64,000 nucleotides of DNA, taken from assembly GCA_018398805.1 (NCBI GenBank), contig JAGFBZ010000865.1, positions 310,001 to 374,000 on the forward strand, given 5' to 3'. Both the position numbers and the translations under genes were made by a program. The notes beneath the pieces are model-generated. The model saw nothing but the letters and a program-made list of their open reading frames with translations, had not been told where the DNA came from and did not search any database. Below are positions 34,832 to 46,519 of this stretch, one piece after another; position 1 is the stretch's first letter, and every line of letters begins with the position of its first letter. Source of the DNA: Hirundichthys speculiger (lineage: Eukaryota; Chordata; Actinopteri; Beloniformes; Exocoetidae).

Positions 34832-34995
34832 GGAGATTTTTATGAGCCGAGTACCGGTCCGTTACCGTCGCGGTCAATAAAAACTATATACTTTTTTTTT
34901 TTTTTTTTTTTTTTATGACAGACCTGGGCCGGCCCACAGATGTGCGTCGGCCCACCGGGCATTGCCCGGTACGCCCGATGGCCAGTCCATGCCTG
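34614..34995. mobile_element. hAT MITE with perfect 8-bp TSD and 54-C run
   Basis: CAGGGCTGGACTGGGACC on the left and, reversed, CAGGCATGGACTGGCCATC on the right are flanked by GTTTCAAT at 34606-34613 and 34996-35003. The inner ends hold GGCCCGGGCATT and GGGCATTGCCCGG motifs. A C-run fills 34776-34829 and a T-run lies at about 34891-34914. Its left terminus matches that of the element starting at 63730. Confidence 0.93.
34776..34829 (+). repeat. 54-base poly-C run
   Basis: An uninterrupted C homopolymer preceded by GTCGTCGTC. Length may be partly a sequencing or assembly product. Confidence 0.9.
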
Positions 34996-35003
34996 GTTTC
35001 AAT

Positions 35004-35960
35004 ACCGTCATAAAAATGCAATGAATGATTTCTGTGGTTTAAAGTTTAGTTTCTCTCCTGTATCGCTGTGTGTTCTGCTTTATTTTACCGTTTATTCGTG
35101 TTCGCTCGCAGCTGATCTCTGTTTGACTCGTCCTGTTAAGGTACTGACGATGAAAACAACACTTCCTGAGTTTGCTGCTTCAAAATAAAAGCTTCCAATG
35201 AAACTAATAATGTTGGACTTTTATGTTGAAGAATTTATAGGAAGTGAAACGTCCCGCATCAGACACTTTTACTGTAAAGCGCGTTCCAGCGCTGCAACAG
35301 AGAGCTGCAGCCTGGAGCAGAGAAGGAGCAGTCAAAAATAACAGTAAAAAGCAAGAAATACACAAATAAATAACAACTGTAGTTGAGCCAACATTATATT
35401 GAAGCACTGAACTGCTGTTTCGAGGTAAACTCGCCTTTTTTTCAGGCTTTAAAGCCCCGCGGCGGCGCACATAATGGGGACGTCTGTTTTGACGCGCGGC
35501 GTCCACCGGTGGTGTATGTTCGCCTTAATTTCTCCGGTCCGCGCTGTGCGTTTCACAGACCGGAAATCAGTTTCTGCCATAAATCAATTTCTTGTGCAGA
35601 ACACCGGGACAAAACAAGCCAGCCTGGATCGCCCAGGAGACGTGGTGTCGACTGGCTTTGATTCGAGACCTGATCGGTCCGTTTGAAGAGAGAACATAAT
35701 CGATATAGCAGCCCCGACAGCCGAGCTAACGCGCTAAGCTCACGAGCTAACGTAAACGGTGCCTACACTCTTATCATAAGCTACTAATCACAACTCCTGA
35801 CTCAGCTTTTAAAAAGAGTAATAGTAAGAGTATACCACCCTAAGCAAAATATACAGTCCATCAACGCTCGGAGTTAGTTGTCCGTCGGAGCTTCAGCCGT
35901 GCTCACAGCTCCTACCGAGCTGTTTCTGAGTAAATACATTAGGAGAGGGGTCTCAAACTG
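35004..35960. other. CpG-rich stretch, no gene recognised
   Basis: 35440-35720 is unusually rich in CG for this window (for example GCCCCGCGGCGGCGC and GACGCGCGGCGTCCACCGG). The texture resembles a promoter or the leader of a DNA transposon. Frames across it are not recognisable. Confidence 0.35.
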
Positions 35961-35973
35961 ATCCGTGAAATGG

Positions 35974-36080
35974 ACGTGTGGCTGCAGGTTTCTGTTCCAG
36001 CCATGCAGAAACACAGCTGACGACTAAAACAAGTCAGCTGTGCTTCTGCATGGTTGGAACAAAAACCTGCAGCCACACGT
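35974..36080. repeat. Foldback: 47-bp inverted arms
   Basis: ACGTGTGGCTGCAGGTTTCT, then GTTCCAGCCATGCAG and AACACAGCTGAC pair with 36034-36080 with about three mismatches, leaving a loop of about 12 bases. GGGGTCTCAAACTGATCC at 35948 is a hAT-type end common on fish foldback MITEs, so the hairpin is likely the interior of such an element whose right end is lost. Confidence 0.8.
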
Positions 36081-36415
36081 TGTTCACATCATGAACAATG
36101 GCCGCTCCGCGTATTTACAAAGTATATCATGTCATGTCACGTGACCAGAGAGGGGTGGCGTTTAAAGTTCCCATTCAATGTCTATGGGATTAAATTTCGG
36201 TGTTTTTCGCGATTATCGCGAAAACCGTTCGATGGAATGCCATCAAAAGTCATAGCACACCGATCCCGATCGAGCCGGTCGTTTCGATGTATTTTTTGTT
36301 GGGTTTTTCTCAAAACTGCGGGCCGTGAAAGCCGTCAAAATTCTGGGAGAAACGGAAGAACTAAATATAAGAAGAAGTAACGAGAATAAATATGTCGAAT
36401 AGTAATAGTCGGGCT

Positions 36416-36443
36416 CCAATGCTTTGCATTGGGCCACGCCTAA
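36416..36443 (+). other. Hairpin followed by CTAA, Helitron-like 3' end
   Basis: CCAATGC-TTT-GCATTGG forms a perfect stem at 36416-36432. It is followed seven bases later by CTAA and then T. A terminal hairpin a few bases before CTRR next to T is the classic Helitron 3' signature. No Rep/helicase coding or matched 5' TC end was identified. Confidence 0.3.
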
Positions 36444-36449
36444 TTAGGC

Positions 36450-38006
36450 TCATTTTATAAGGTTTGCAAATTATATGCAGAGATGAAACAAGGTGACCAG
36501 GATAGACATCCAGACACTGCTTATTACAAATTGTGACATATTCCTAACCTTGAAAAAAAAAAAGAAAACAAAAAAGAAAAAGTATCCACTTACCTCTATG
36601 CAAATATAACACTAAAAGTTAAGAATCCTTGGCTTAAAGTATTGACTTTCATTACTGTGGTTTCCCGCAGACTCTAGCTGTAAATCTAACCTTCCTGAAG
36701 AACATTTATTGAATCATGGAGCGTTCTTAGTTTTTCATACACTGCTTCTGCATTTTGGCTTAGGTTTTGCAAAACAAAATAAAGACAGCGTGTAATATGT
36801 CACATATTGATGCATATTTGAGGTTGCATTTGCCTAATGGCTTGTTAGCCAAAACCTTAGAAATGAATGGGGTGGTATTTGGCTGCACATGGCTGCACAT
36901 GCTCATAATGGTGTAGGATGGACTAATTGAGTAAATGCCTCGATGTACAACAACATGATCATCAAACTCAAAAACATTAAAAAAAAAAATTAAAAACAAA
37001 AAACAAGGGAAAATTAGATAAATTAGTTCAGGTAGAAAAGCTTGAGCTGCTGTGTTCACTGTAACTCATTCAAATCACACTTTAGACAATGCTTCATTTC
37101 TTTTTGCAGAAAACACTGGACACAGCAAACAGAATGTGATTTAAGACGCTGAATATGTGAGGACGTCAAGATTTTTATTATGGCACTATACTACCTTATT
37201 GATTAAATAACATTTATTGGAGCTACAGTGTAACATGCAGTAAATCCAAGTATGAAATTAATCAGAGCAATGTATTGCAGTGATATAAAATCAATTCTCT
37301 AAGGCTGGAAAGACGTACTAGAGTTAATCACACCTTCTTTGAAAAAAAAATAAATTCATTGTCTTCATTAATAATTTTACAACTTTTCACAACATGACCT
37401 CTTTTGAAATACGAGTTTGACCCCCCCCCCCCCCCCCCCACCCCCCCCCCCCCCCCCCCCCCCTTTATTTAGGTCACTGGAACTAAGAGCATCTATTTTA
37501 AGTGAAAAAATAATATCTGTCTTTCAATTGAGTAAAACCTTCCATAAAAGGAGGAACTCATGCTTCAGGACGTCCCCTGCTGTGTGCAGCGCTATATGTT
37601 AATAATAAGGACTAGATTTACCTCTCCTGCCTTCCAGTCTGACAGTGATTTACCAGCTTTTAAAATTATGTAAATAGAGCACATCACAAATTGCACCATG
37701 TTATTATACCCCACATCACTGTCAAGAACGCAGAAGATTCGGGGGGTGGGGGGGTGGCAGAAGCAGTAAATGGTCCTTTTATTAAGAAAAAAAACACTGC
37801 ACACAGTGTTACAATAATACAAAAAATCCAAAAAAGTGGTGTGGAGAGAAGGCAGGAGAATTCTGAGGGACATGGTGAAGGAAGCAAATGAGAGGCAGCA
37901 AGGGGAGCTTGCTGAAAGAGTAGCAGGAGAAGGAGGAAAGGCAGGATGTTTTACAGTCACTGGGGCAGGTGAGACAGCAAGAAAGGACAACAGGAGATAA
38001 TCTGTC
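36450..38006. other. No gene recognised; long poly-C run
   Basis: Contains 19 C, one A and 23 C at 37421-37463. The remaining frames are low-complexity or chance. Confidence 0.5.
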
Positions 38007-38215
38007 CTACATCCTCTCTCTGTCCTGTCTCCCCTCTCTTTTTTCTTTCTTAACCCGGCTGGCCTTCGGCAGGAAGGTCCCCCCATTTATACCAGGTCCT
38101 GCTCAAGGTTTCTTCCTCTTAAAGTGGAGTTTTTCCTTGCCACTGTTTGGCTTAAAGGTTTTTTTCTCCCACTGTGGGAGTTTTTTACCTGCCATTATCC
38201 TTACTAAGGAGTAAG
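38007..38215 (+). mobile_element. LINE 3' UTR fragment (same family as 28603 and 56755)
   Basis: It carries CTGGCCTTCGGCAGGA, TTCCTCTTAAAGTGGAG, CCTTGCCACTGTTTGGC and TTTTACCTGCCATTATCC, matching 56810-56980 block for block. It is cut off before the ATTGA tail. Confidence 0.75.
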
Positions 38216-38329
38216 GAGAGAGAGACGGAGAGGAAGGGAACTCTATGCACACAAGAGGTCTACCAAAGAACGGGACAAGAAAACCAGTTGGTCTGATGGT
38301 CCCACACCATTTGTGGGTTTTATCTCAGT

Positions 38330-38505
38330 TCATTTCTATGCCTGCTTCATCCTGTTCAGGGTTGCAGAGGAGTTGGAGCCCATTCCACCTGTCATTCGGT
38401 GAGGGGCATCGTACAGATGGCTAGTCCATTACCACGCCACACTGACACAAAGGCAAACAGCCATCCACGCTCTCTCCTATGGACATTCTATCAGTCAACC
38501 TAACT
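38330..38505 (-). mobile_element. Degraded SINE (same family as 54328)
   Basis: Blocks such as TTCAGGGTTGCAGAGGAGTT, GGAGCCCATTCCA, and CAAACAGCCATCCACGCTCTC follow the order of the minus-oriented SINE at 40557-40937. Confidence 0.5.
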
Positions 38506-38609
38506 TGAATCATTTGAGAAATGTATGGAAAAACAGATAACCTGGAGAAGACTTACACAGGCATACTACACAACAGTTTCTGTAAAAGTTGTTTTTAAAT
38601 AAAGACGAT

Positions 38610-38945
38610 GAGGATGAGTGATGAGGACAAATAGAGTCAGAAACAAGCACATCAGAGAGACAGCACATGTTAAATGATTTGGAGAGAAATTCTGAGAAGC
38701 CAGACTGAGATGGTTTGGACATGTACAGAGGGAAGAAGAGTGACTATATCGGTAGAAGGATGATGAGGTTGGTACTGCCAGGCAGGAGGTGTAGAGGAAT
38801 ACCTAAGAGGAGATTTATGGATGTAGAGAAAGATGATAAGAGGTCAGTTGGTTGAGAGGATGCAGAGGATAGAGTGAGATGGAGGTGGATGATTTGCCGT
38901 GACCCCCCCTGAAGGGAACCCCTGTAAGGAAAAGAGGAAAAAGGA
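38610..38945 (+). mobile_element. RTE-like LINE 3' end
   Basis: The text encodes ARLRWFGHVQR-like (TGAGATGGTTTGGACATGTAC), then ATTGGTAGAAGGATGATGAGG, CTGCCAGGCAGGAGG, GGAGATTTATGGATGTAG and GATGGAGGTGGATGATTTGC. It ends in GACCCCCCCTGAAGGGAACC. This is the C-terminal and tail region of a common fish non-LTR element distinct from Rex3. Confidence 0.6.
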
Positions 38946-39675
38946 GAATAAATGGGTAATTTTAAGAAAACTTGCTACAAAATTTTTGGAACAAAATTTT
39001 GATCCTTGGTCGTATTTATTGGTAATAACTGAGAAAATTAGGCTATGATTTTTATTTTATTTTTTTCTCATTTACAAGGTGTAGAAGGAAAAGGGGAAGG
39101 GGAACTTTAATGATTTCCGTAATAATTTCTATAATATGGTGGACAGAGTCTAAATACGTCTGTGACATATCTTCACTCTACCTGGCTCTAACTGAACTTA
39201 TCCATTTTTGTTTCCATTGATGTGACTCATGTGATTTCTTTTCAGACATGTCCACCTTCAGCCTGACACAAAAAAATTGATTGTAATTTCCAGTTTTCAG
39301 ATTGGAATTGTTCAGATATATATCCAAATATGGCTATGTGACACGAGCGACAACAGACATATAATAACTCAAGCAGCTTTCATGCAGCTCTGTGAAAAAT
39401 CAATCAGTAACAATGAAGGGAAGCAACAGTAGTCTCTTATTTTTCCACATACGGCTGAAGATGTGCTCTCCGTCCTCTGGAGCAAAATGTCATCGACAAT
39501 ATTGCTGCGGTTGCGTCCACTCTGAACTGCTTGTTTCCTGCTCAATCAATTCTTCACCTTCAATATACAACTACGACATTTTCTGGTGTTGTTGGTACAA
39601 CAGAAAGTGTCCAAATTCAATGTAAAAATTTAGTGCGACTTCTTAATAGTAAAAGGCTATAAAAGTCATATTACG
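38946..39675. other. No gene recognised
   Basis: AT-rich DNA between the RTE-like fragment and the second L2 copy. Confidence 0.4.
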
Positions 39676-41158
39676 TGAATATGCAGCTTTAATGTGTCCT
39701 ACCACAACTGTGCAGATGATACTCAGATCAATGTGTCTGACAGCAGATGCACATGGGCCTGTAGATTCATTGTGTCACTGCATCGAACAGATCAGTGTAT
39801 GGATGCAAAACAACTTTCTCCAGCTAAACTCAGACAAAACTGAAATCATTGTCTGTGGCCCACAGAAACAAAGAGAAAGTGTTATCAGTCACCTTGAAAC
39901 TCTCTCTAGAACCTAAAAATCAGGTCAGAAATTTAGGGGTAATATTGGATTCAGACTTGAACTTTAACTGCCACATTAAAGCAATAACATCAGCAGCTTT
40001 TTAACTATCTAAAAAACATTGCCAGAATCAAAGGAATAGTGTCTAAACCAGATTTAGAAAGACTAATCCATGTGTTGGTGACCACCAGGTTAGACTACTG
40101 TAACGTCCTGCTCACTGGGCTCTAAACCAGCTGTGAGACAGCTGCAGTACATCCAGAATGCTGCTGCATGAGTCCTGACTTGAACCAGGAGATACGACCA
40201 TATTAGTCCAGTCCTGAGGTCTCTGCACTGGCTTCCTGTCCCTCAGAGAATAGACTTTAAAACAGCTCTACTTGTGTACAAGTCTCTTCATGGTCTAGCC
40301 CCAAAGTACATCTCTTACATTTTAGATCCATATGAACCATCCTGGACTCTGAGAACCTCAGGGAGTGGTCTCCTATTGGTGCCCAGAGTCAGGACTAAAC
40401 AAGGTGAAGCTGTGTTTCAGTTTTATGTTCCTAAAGTCTGGAACAGTCTTCCAGAAGATGTGAGACAGGCCTCAAGTCTGACAATGTTCAAATCCAGGCT
40501 GAAAACAGTTCTGTTTAGATGTGCATATGACAACTGAAAGGATTTTATCTGCACTCCATCCATCCATTATCTATGCCCGCTTAATTCTTTGCAGGGTCTC
40601 GGGGATCTGCTGGAGCCTATCCCAGCTCTCTTTGGGTGAAAGGCGGGGGTACATCCTGGACAGGTTGCCAGCCCATCACAGGGCCACATGTAGACAAACA
40701 ATCACACACACTCACAATCACTCCTACGGGTAATTCAGAACCACCAATTAACCTGACATGCATGTCTTTGGACTGTGGGAGGAAAACATGGAAGACAAGC
40801 CGGAGTACCCGGAGGAAACCAACGCAAGCACAGGGAGAACATGCAAACTCCACACAGAAAGACCCCTGCTGAGGTTCGAACCAGGAACCTTCTAGCTGTG
40901 AGGCAACAGTGCCGACCACCAAACCACTGTGGTGCCCTTTATCTGCACTCTTCATTTTTAATTTGATTCATTAAGAATTTTATCTGCACTATTCTTTTTT
41001 TAATTCATTTTTTTTATTTAATTTGTTTATGATTAATTTTATGTTTTTATGATTTATGGGATTGTTTTATTTGCCTTCCTGTAATTGTATGTAACTGTAA
41101 AGCACTTTGAACTGCCTTGTGTACAAATTGTGCTCTATGAATAAACTTGCCTTGTCTA
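39676..41158 (+). mobile_element. L2-clade LINE, 5'-truncated second copy
   Basis: It begins inside RT block C (CADDTQINVSD, where Y-ADDTQ is normal) and runs through NFLQLNSDKTE, LGVILDSDL and a KVWNSLPEDVRQAS end. The 3' UTR has GTAAAGCACTTTGAACTGCC and AATAAACTTGCC. It matches the copy at 11340-12370 closely. A SINE interrupts it at 40557-40937, and its 3' part is included in a tandem duplication. Confidence 0.9.
40557..40937 (-). mobile_element. tRNA-derived SINE with 13-bp TSD
   Basis: It is flanked by TTTATCTGCACTC at 40544-40556 and 40938-40950. The L2 copy at 12186-12202 shows the empty site. On the minus strand it starts GGGCACCACAGTGGTTTGG and has a B-box-like GGTTCGAACC. It runs through TGGAGTTTGCATGTTCTCCC and ends in AATGGATGGATGG. 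The family is also at 54328 (+), and degraded at 30431, 38330 and 48290. Confidence 0.92.
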
Positions 41159-41923
41159 TATGTTATGATCTTTTACCTCCACCCCATTTCACATAAACCC
41201 AAACAACAGCAATGTTGCAATAGACAGATCAAAAAGTACTCCTACTGCACACACAGCTGAGCAGGTTAAGGTACAGCTCTCTTTGGGTGAAAGGCGGGGG
41301 TACACCCTGGACAGGTTGCCAGCCCATCACAGGGCCACATGTAGACAAACAATCACACACACTCACAATCACTCCTACGGGTAATTCAGAACCACCAATT
41401 AACCTGACATGCATGTCTTTGGACTGTGGGAGGAAAACATGGAAGACAAGCCGGAGTACCCGGAGGAAACCAACGCAAGCACAGGGAGAACATGCAAACT
41501 CCACACAGAAAGACCCCTGCTGAGGTTCGAACCAGGAACCTTCTAGCTGTGAGGCAACAGTGCCGACCACCAAACCACTGTGGTGCCCTTTATCTGCACT
41601 CTTCATTTTTAATTTGATTCATTAAGAATTTTATCTGCACTATTCTTTTTTTAATTCATTTTTTTATTTAATTTGTTTATGATTAATTTTATGTTTTTAT
41701 GATTTATGGGATTGTTTTATTTGCCTTCCTGTAATTGTATGTAACTGTAAAGCACTTTGAACTGCCTTGTGTACAAATTGTGCTCTATGAATAAACTTGC
41801 CTTGTCTATATGTTATGATCTTTTACCTCCACCCCATTTCACATAAACCCAAACAACAGCAATGTTGCAATAGACAGATCAAAAAGTACTCCTACTGCAC
41901 ACACAGCTGAGCAGGTTAAGGTA
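40624..41923 (+). repeat. Recent tandem duplication, unit about 650 bp
   Basis: The segment from CAGCTCTCTTTGGG at about 40623 to GCAGGTTAAGGTA at about 41273 is repeated from about 41274 to 41923. I see one substitution (ACATCC to ACACCC) and one missing T in a T-run. The unit joins part of the SINE to the L2 3' UTR and flanking DNA. CAGCTCTC occurs only once per unit start, and the preceding base context differs. Confidence 0.93.
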
Positions 41924-43729
41924 AAGACCCCCACCCCCACCCCCTTCAAACATGGACTATCTGACATCCCAGTGAACTTGAACTGACTGTAAATATCTGC
42001 TTCAACAAACACATCCTTCATTTGAGTTGTTGTCAGCACGGCAGGAAGCTTGCCATCCTCCTCATGTCATCAAGAGATCTTTGACCAGTCACGTCATGGA
42101 TAAAAAACACTGAACGGTGTTTTGGAGTGTTTGGTACTGATGTCAGTATTGTCAGTAATTCTGCAGCTGAATACTCTTGATTTCTGGCTTTCTTTGGGGA
42201 ATTATGCACATTTCTGGAAAACAAACTCTTGTAGAGTTTGCAGGCTTGGCTCATCCCTCTTTGCCGTTTCCTTTTTAATGTGATCACCTTAAAACCGTTA
42301 TAAGGTTGCTTGTGTTATTTTTAGCAACATTCGTGCCACCTCTGAAAACTGGAGTACTGTATAATGAGGATGTCACAGTATTCCTGGTGGGATTCTCCTG
42401 CCAAAAACATAATGCCGTAATTGCTGACATAATGCCAATCCAGATAAAGAACTCTATACAAATATTCACGTCCCACTGCTGCTTCAACTGGCAACTCAAA
42501 ACAACTTCCAGTGCAACAAAGAAGAACTGGGATGCCGTTTATAAAAATGACATGTTATCAGGTCGTGCATAGTTGTTAATACTCACCAGTAGTCTATTTT
42601 TCCATTCTGGCAGTTCTTAAAAATGGTAGGGAGTCCTCTACAGATTTGGAGTCAAGGTTTGCAGGGTGATCTGCCCGACGGCCCGCTCCTCAGACAATCT
42701 GGAAGAGACAGCACGCAGCTGTACAGTTCTTCCACACACTACTGAGGCTCCTGTTTCTAAAATGAATAAATCTGGATTGTTAAATTGCTAATATGTCTTG
42801 TTTCTTCAGACTTCAATCATCCAATTTACCAAACAACACTAAACAAGAACAGCAAAAACAAAAAAGCTGTTGGCACTGGGAGAAAGATTTGGCAAATCTT
42901 TCATGGATGCAATCAACATACACGTACAATGCATGTTCCTTACAAATGTGGAACCATTTAAGAGGGAAAATAATCAAGCTTTCCAACAGTAAAAGATTTA
43001 TTGCTAAGAAGCATTGTTACAACAAAGAAATAATCTACCACACACAAATTTTTCTTATTTTTTGTCGTTAGCTTTATACACAGTATGTATAGGTTACAGA
43101 AAATAATTCTGCAAATTCTGTTGATTCTGTACCATCATTCTTCAAGTGTCCCATATCGAAATGACAAAATGAAATGGTGATCATTTTTACTTTGTCTTGG
43201 ACTTCCTAACCCAACACCTTCTAATAGATGTATGTAGATTCTTGTGAGCAAATTTAGGGATCATATAATAGCCATACTTTCAAGCCTATGGGGCTTTTGG
43301 CTACAGGCACTGGAAGCCCTGCAGCTTCCCAGATTGTGAATTCATCTCACCGGTCTTATAATCACATGCTTATTAAAACGTTGTTTTTGAAGAACCAGCC
43401 ATTCTTAATGAAGCCTAATCCTGTGCCTTAAAGCTTCCAATTGGAATCCGGTGCCTCTTGACTTAAAACATTTGCTTTCTCGATTAAAAATTCAGATTGC
43501 TAATAGTGCTAATGGTGTACTTTTAAACATTGCTACCATGTGCACAAGTGAATGACACAAGAAAAGGCCTAGCATGTGTTTGTATCATCCAGTGCTCTTC
43601 TTTCATACATTACTTTATGGTGGAAAGTAACAGCAGCAATAACAATGAAATAAGACGATACTCTTTTGTATTCTTTTCTTTTCTTTTTTAATTGTAAGGG
43701 TGTAAAATAGCAGGTTTTTTTTTTTTTTC
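41924..43729. other. No gene recognised
   Basis: Frames at 42306-42572 and 42793-43071 show no recognisable family. No element ends were seen. Confidence 0.4.
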
Positions 43730-44010
43730 AAATCTCTCTGGTCAGACTGCTGTGGCTGTAATGATCTAGCCCGCTCCCTGGCGTCCACCCAAGCAACGAG
43801 TTCAGCTCCTCTTGAGACATCCCAGAAAATTCCCTTGTCAGATGAGGTACGTAATCCCACCAACATGATCTGAGTCTACCCCAGGGCCACCTCCCAGCTA
43901 CTTGTGCCTGCCAATTATGTCCCGCTGGTACCACTCCACCTCCCACCTCTGGTTCCTTCCTTGCCAGAAAAGTAACATTCCATATCTTTAAACTGTCTGC
44001 ATACCAGCTG
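43730..44010 (-). pseudogene. Possible LINE C-terminal fragment
   Basis: A minus-strand frame has GRWPWGRLRSCWWDYVPHLT and then SQEELNSLL. It is reminiscent of the GRPRTRWRDYISQL-x-E-L ending of Rex3-like ORFs. The match is short and could be coincidental. Confidence 0.3.
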
Positions 44011-44334
44011 CATGACATGTATGTTACCATTCACATTAGCACCATAATCACGACATTAGCGTAGAATGTCATGATTTTGGTTTTGAATCCCATGTTACCA
44101 CAAAAGAGGTTGCACAGCAGCCTGTCACGCATGTTGGCTGCCACTTGAACTGTGTTGCCAACAAGACAGTAGGTAGGCATCACAGAAGCAGTCTTATTAA
44201 CAAGAACACAACATTTGTTGGTCATCAAATGGACCTCATATCAGCAAAAAATACCCTTTTCACTGTAGTTGCAGGGAGTCGGCATTATGCCACAGACGTG
44301 ATCCATTTAGCTTTTGTCTTATGAGGAGGATTTT

Positions 44335-44514
44335 CTTTTTTTTTGGCACTAGTGGCCTTTATTTGACAGTGAAGGAGAGACAGGAAACAGGGCCGAAGAG
44401 AACGGGGAAGACACGTTGGGTCACTGGGAGTAAAACCTGCGACCAGCCGCACAAGGACTGCAGCCTCTGTACATGCGCCGCCTGCCCTAACCACCGTGCC
44501 ACCGGGGAGCTCAG
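44335..44514 (-). mobile_element. tRNA-derived SINE of a second family, 12-bp TSD
   Basis: GAGGAGGATTTT occurs at 44323-44334 and 44515-44526. Read on the minus strand, it starts with GGTGGCACGGTGGTTAGGGC (A-box region) and has GGTCGCAGGTTTTACTCCC (B-box region). It ends CACTGTCAAATAAAGGCC followed by A-rich sequence. The copy is 180 bp, and this family differs from 604 and 40557. Confidence 0.8.
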
Positions 44515-44805
44515 GAGGAGGATTTTTTTTTTTAATTTTACAAAAGTCTCAAATTTCAACTGTGCAACTTATTTTAATTATATTACCCAGGGATTACATA
44601 AAACTGTATTTATGCCCACTACCAGAGGTAATGCTATGCAAAAAGGCTTGGGTATGGCAGTCACGATATAGGTAAACAGTTTTGAAGAAAAGGTGCAATT
44701 TTATTGAAAGAGTTTTTTTTAATTTCTGCCTCTTGAGTCTTAAAGAAGATCTTAGGGTGTCCCCACTTACCAAATTGACTTCATACTTCCAAGTTTATTT
44801 AAAAG

Positions 44806-44813
44806 AAAAAAAA

Positions 44814-44892
<79 letters not shown>
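44806..44892 (+). repeat. A-run then (AT)n microsatellite
   Basis: About 26 A are followed by roughly 31 AT units. Frames reading YIYIYI here are artefacts. Confidence 0.95.
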
Positions 44893-44894
<2 letters not shown>

Positions 44895-45203
44895 TTTGAA
44901 TTAACTGTCTGCATATATATGGTAAGTGCCAAAATCTGGCAAAACCTTGATATATACCCAGTTTAATCTAGCAGCAGATGTTAGTTTTCTTTGGTGTCAG
45001 TATGAGTCACAGTGTGTGTGTCTGAACATACTTTATTAACTCCCAAAACCCTGATTTTGTCAGAGAGGACTAAAATCACCAACAGTGGAAGACAAAAGGA
45101 CAGAACAGATAAAGACACTAAACAAATGACAGAAGACAGACAGTGGTGATGTGGTGTATGTAGTATACGTGCATTTGTGTTATGCACTGTGGTGTGTATA
45201 GAT

Positions 45204-46509
45204 CAGGAGTCAGAAACCTTTACTATCAAAAAAGCCATTTTTTGCCTACTCTCCCCTTAATAAAATTCATCTGGAGCCGCAAAACTTAATTGGCCCGTAA
45301 AATGAAGATAACACAGTGTATGAAGTTTTATATATAGTTATTCTGTATTGAGAGGGATTTGAATCTACCCAAAAGCTTAGTCCTAGTATGTTTGGCAGTT
45401 TTTAAAGTTTTTAATGCAAAAGGTCATACAAGATACTAATTAAAGTTTCATTTCCAATTTTTTTTGTGATCCACTGTAAAAGAACTATAGTTTGTTGCAT
45501 TTATGAAATTATAGAAGAACAAACAGAAAACTGTTAACATTTTATTGCTGTTTTTACCTGTTATAACAAAGCTAAACCTCAAACTCTTATTAAGGACTGA
45601 ATATTGGCTGCTGCTGTACTGTATGTTTGGGAGCTGAACCAAGACAATTTCCTATGAACGTGTGGACATGAAAGTAAATATATTTAATCCTGAATCTTTT
45701 GAATGAGGAGAAAAAAAACACTGGCATGTGTAGACCTACTTTGAAATAAAAACAAAGAACCATGGAAGTTTAATTTGAGTCATTCCCTTACTTGTAAAAC
45801 ATTGATAAAATAAAAAGTAGCCCACTTTAAAATAAATAAAACATATAGCTGCAGCTTAATAACTTAAAAAAAATGTAAATCTAAAAAAAGGCCAGTTTGT
45901 ATTTAAATATGACTTAAGTCCATTTCAGTCTGTTGTCATCCTCTTGTTTTCTCCTCAGCCACGTACAGCAATCAACCATTGAGCCTGAAGATAAAGCATA
46001 ACATAAAACATTTGTTGTAGTTTATGCTGGAGAAAACCTGCTCACATCAGTATGTGGATCCAAAGACTGACAGGACTCCAAATGCGAACGTCTTCATGTT
46101 CATTCAAGTGTCGGGAATGACATTCATGTTTCAAAGACAAGTTTTTTGGGTTTGGAAAGGTTTCCAATGTCGCTCCTTTTGTGTGTTACACCACGACAGC
46201 ACTGACGTGGCGGTTTTTTACATGAGGCAACACAAAGATGTCCAGCGCTAGTCACCGAACGCGCACTTGCCTTTATTTTCTTTCCCAGGATGTAACACAC
46301 AGATACGACTTCCTTGTAGTAACCTGGCAGTATTTTGGGCTAAACATAATCATTTTGCCCCCTGCTGGCAAGCAACCTACAGGGCCACTACATGTGCTCC
46401 AGAGCGAAGAATCACCTTCTGACAAGTTTTTCCCCAAAGCTACAGGGAGCCACTGCAGAGAGGCTAAAGAGCCGCATGCGGTTCCAGAGCTGCGGGTTGC
46501 CGACCCCTG
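45204..46509. mobile_element. hAT non-autonomous element with perfect TSD
   Basis: CAGGAGTCAGAAACC on the left and, reversed, CAGGGGTCGGCAACC on the right are flanked by GTATAGAT at 45196-45203 and 46510-46517. The 1306-bp interior has no transposase motif. The right side has AGAGCCGCATGCGG, and the left AAAAAGCCATTT, both familiar subterminal blocks of this hAT group in fish. Confidence 0.93.
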
Positions 46510-46519
46510 GTATAGATGA

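Noticed and set aside
35440..35720. CpG-island promoter of a host gene
   Set aside because: CG density is high locally but no first exon could be read on either strand; an element leader is equally likely.
40617..41606. Minus-strand frames of 112 and 125 codons in the duplicated block
   Set aside because: They translate the SINE and are repeated only because the block is duplicated.
44682..44966. Open frames with YIYIYI repeats, also at 47761-48159 and 57707-58003
   Set aside because: They are translations of (AT)n microsatellites.
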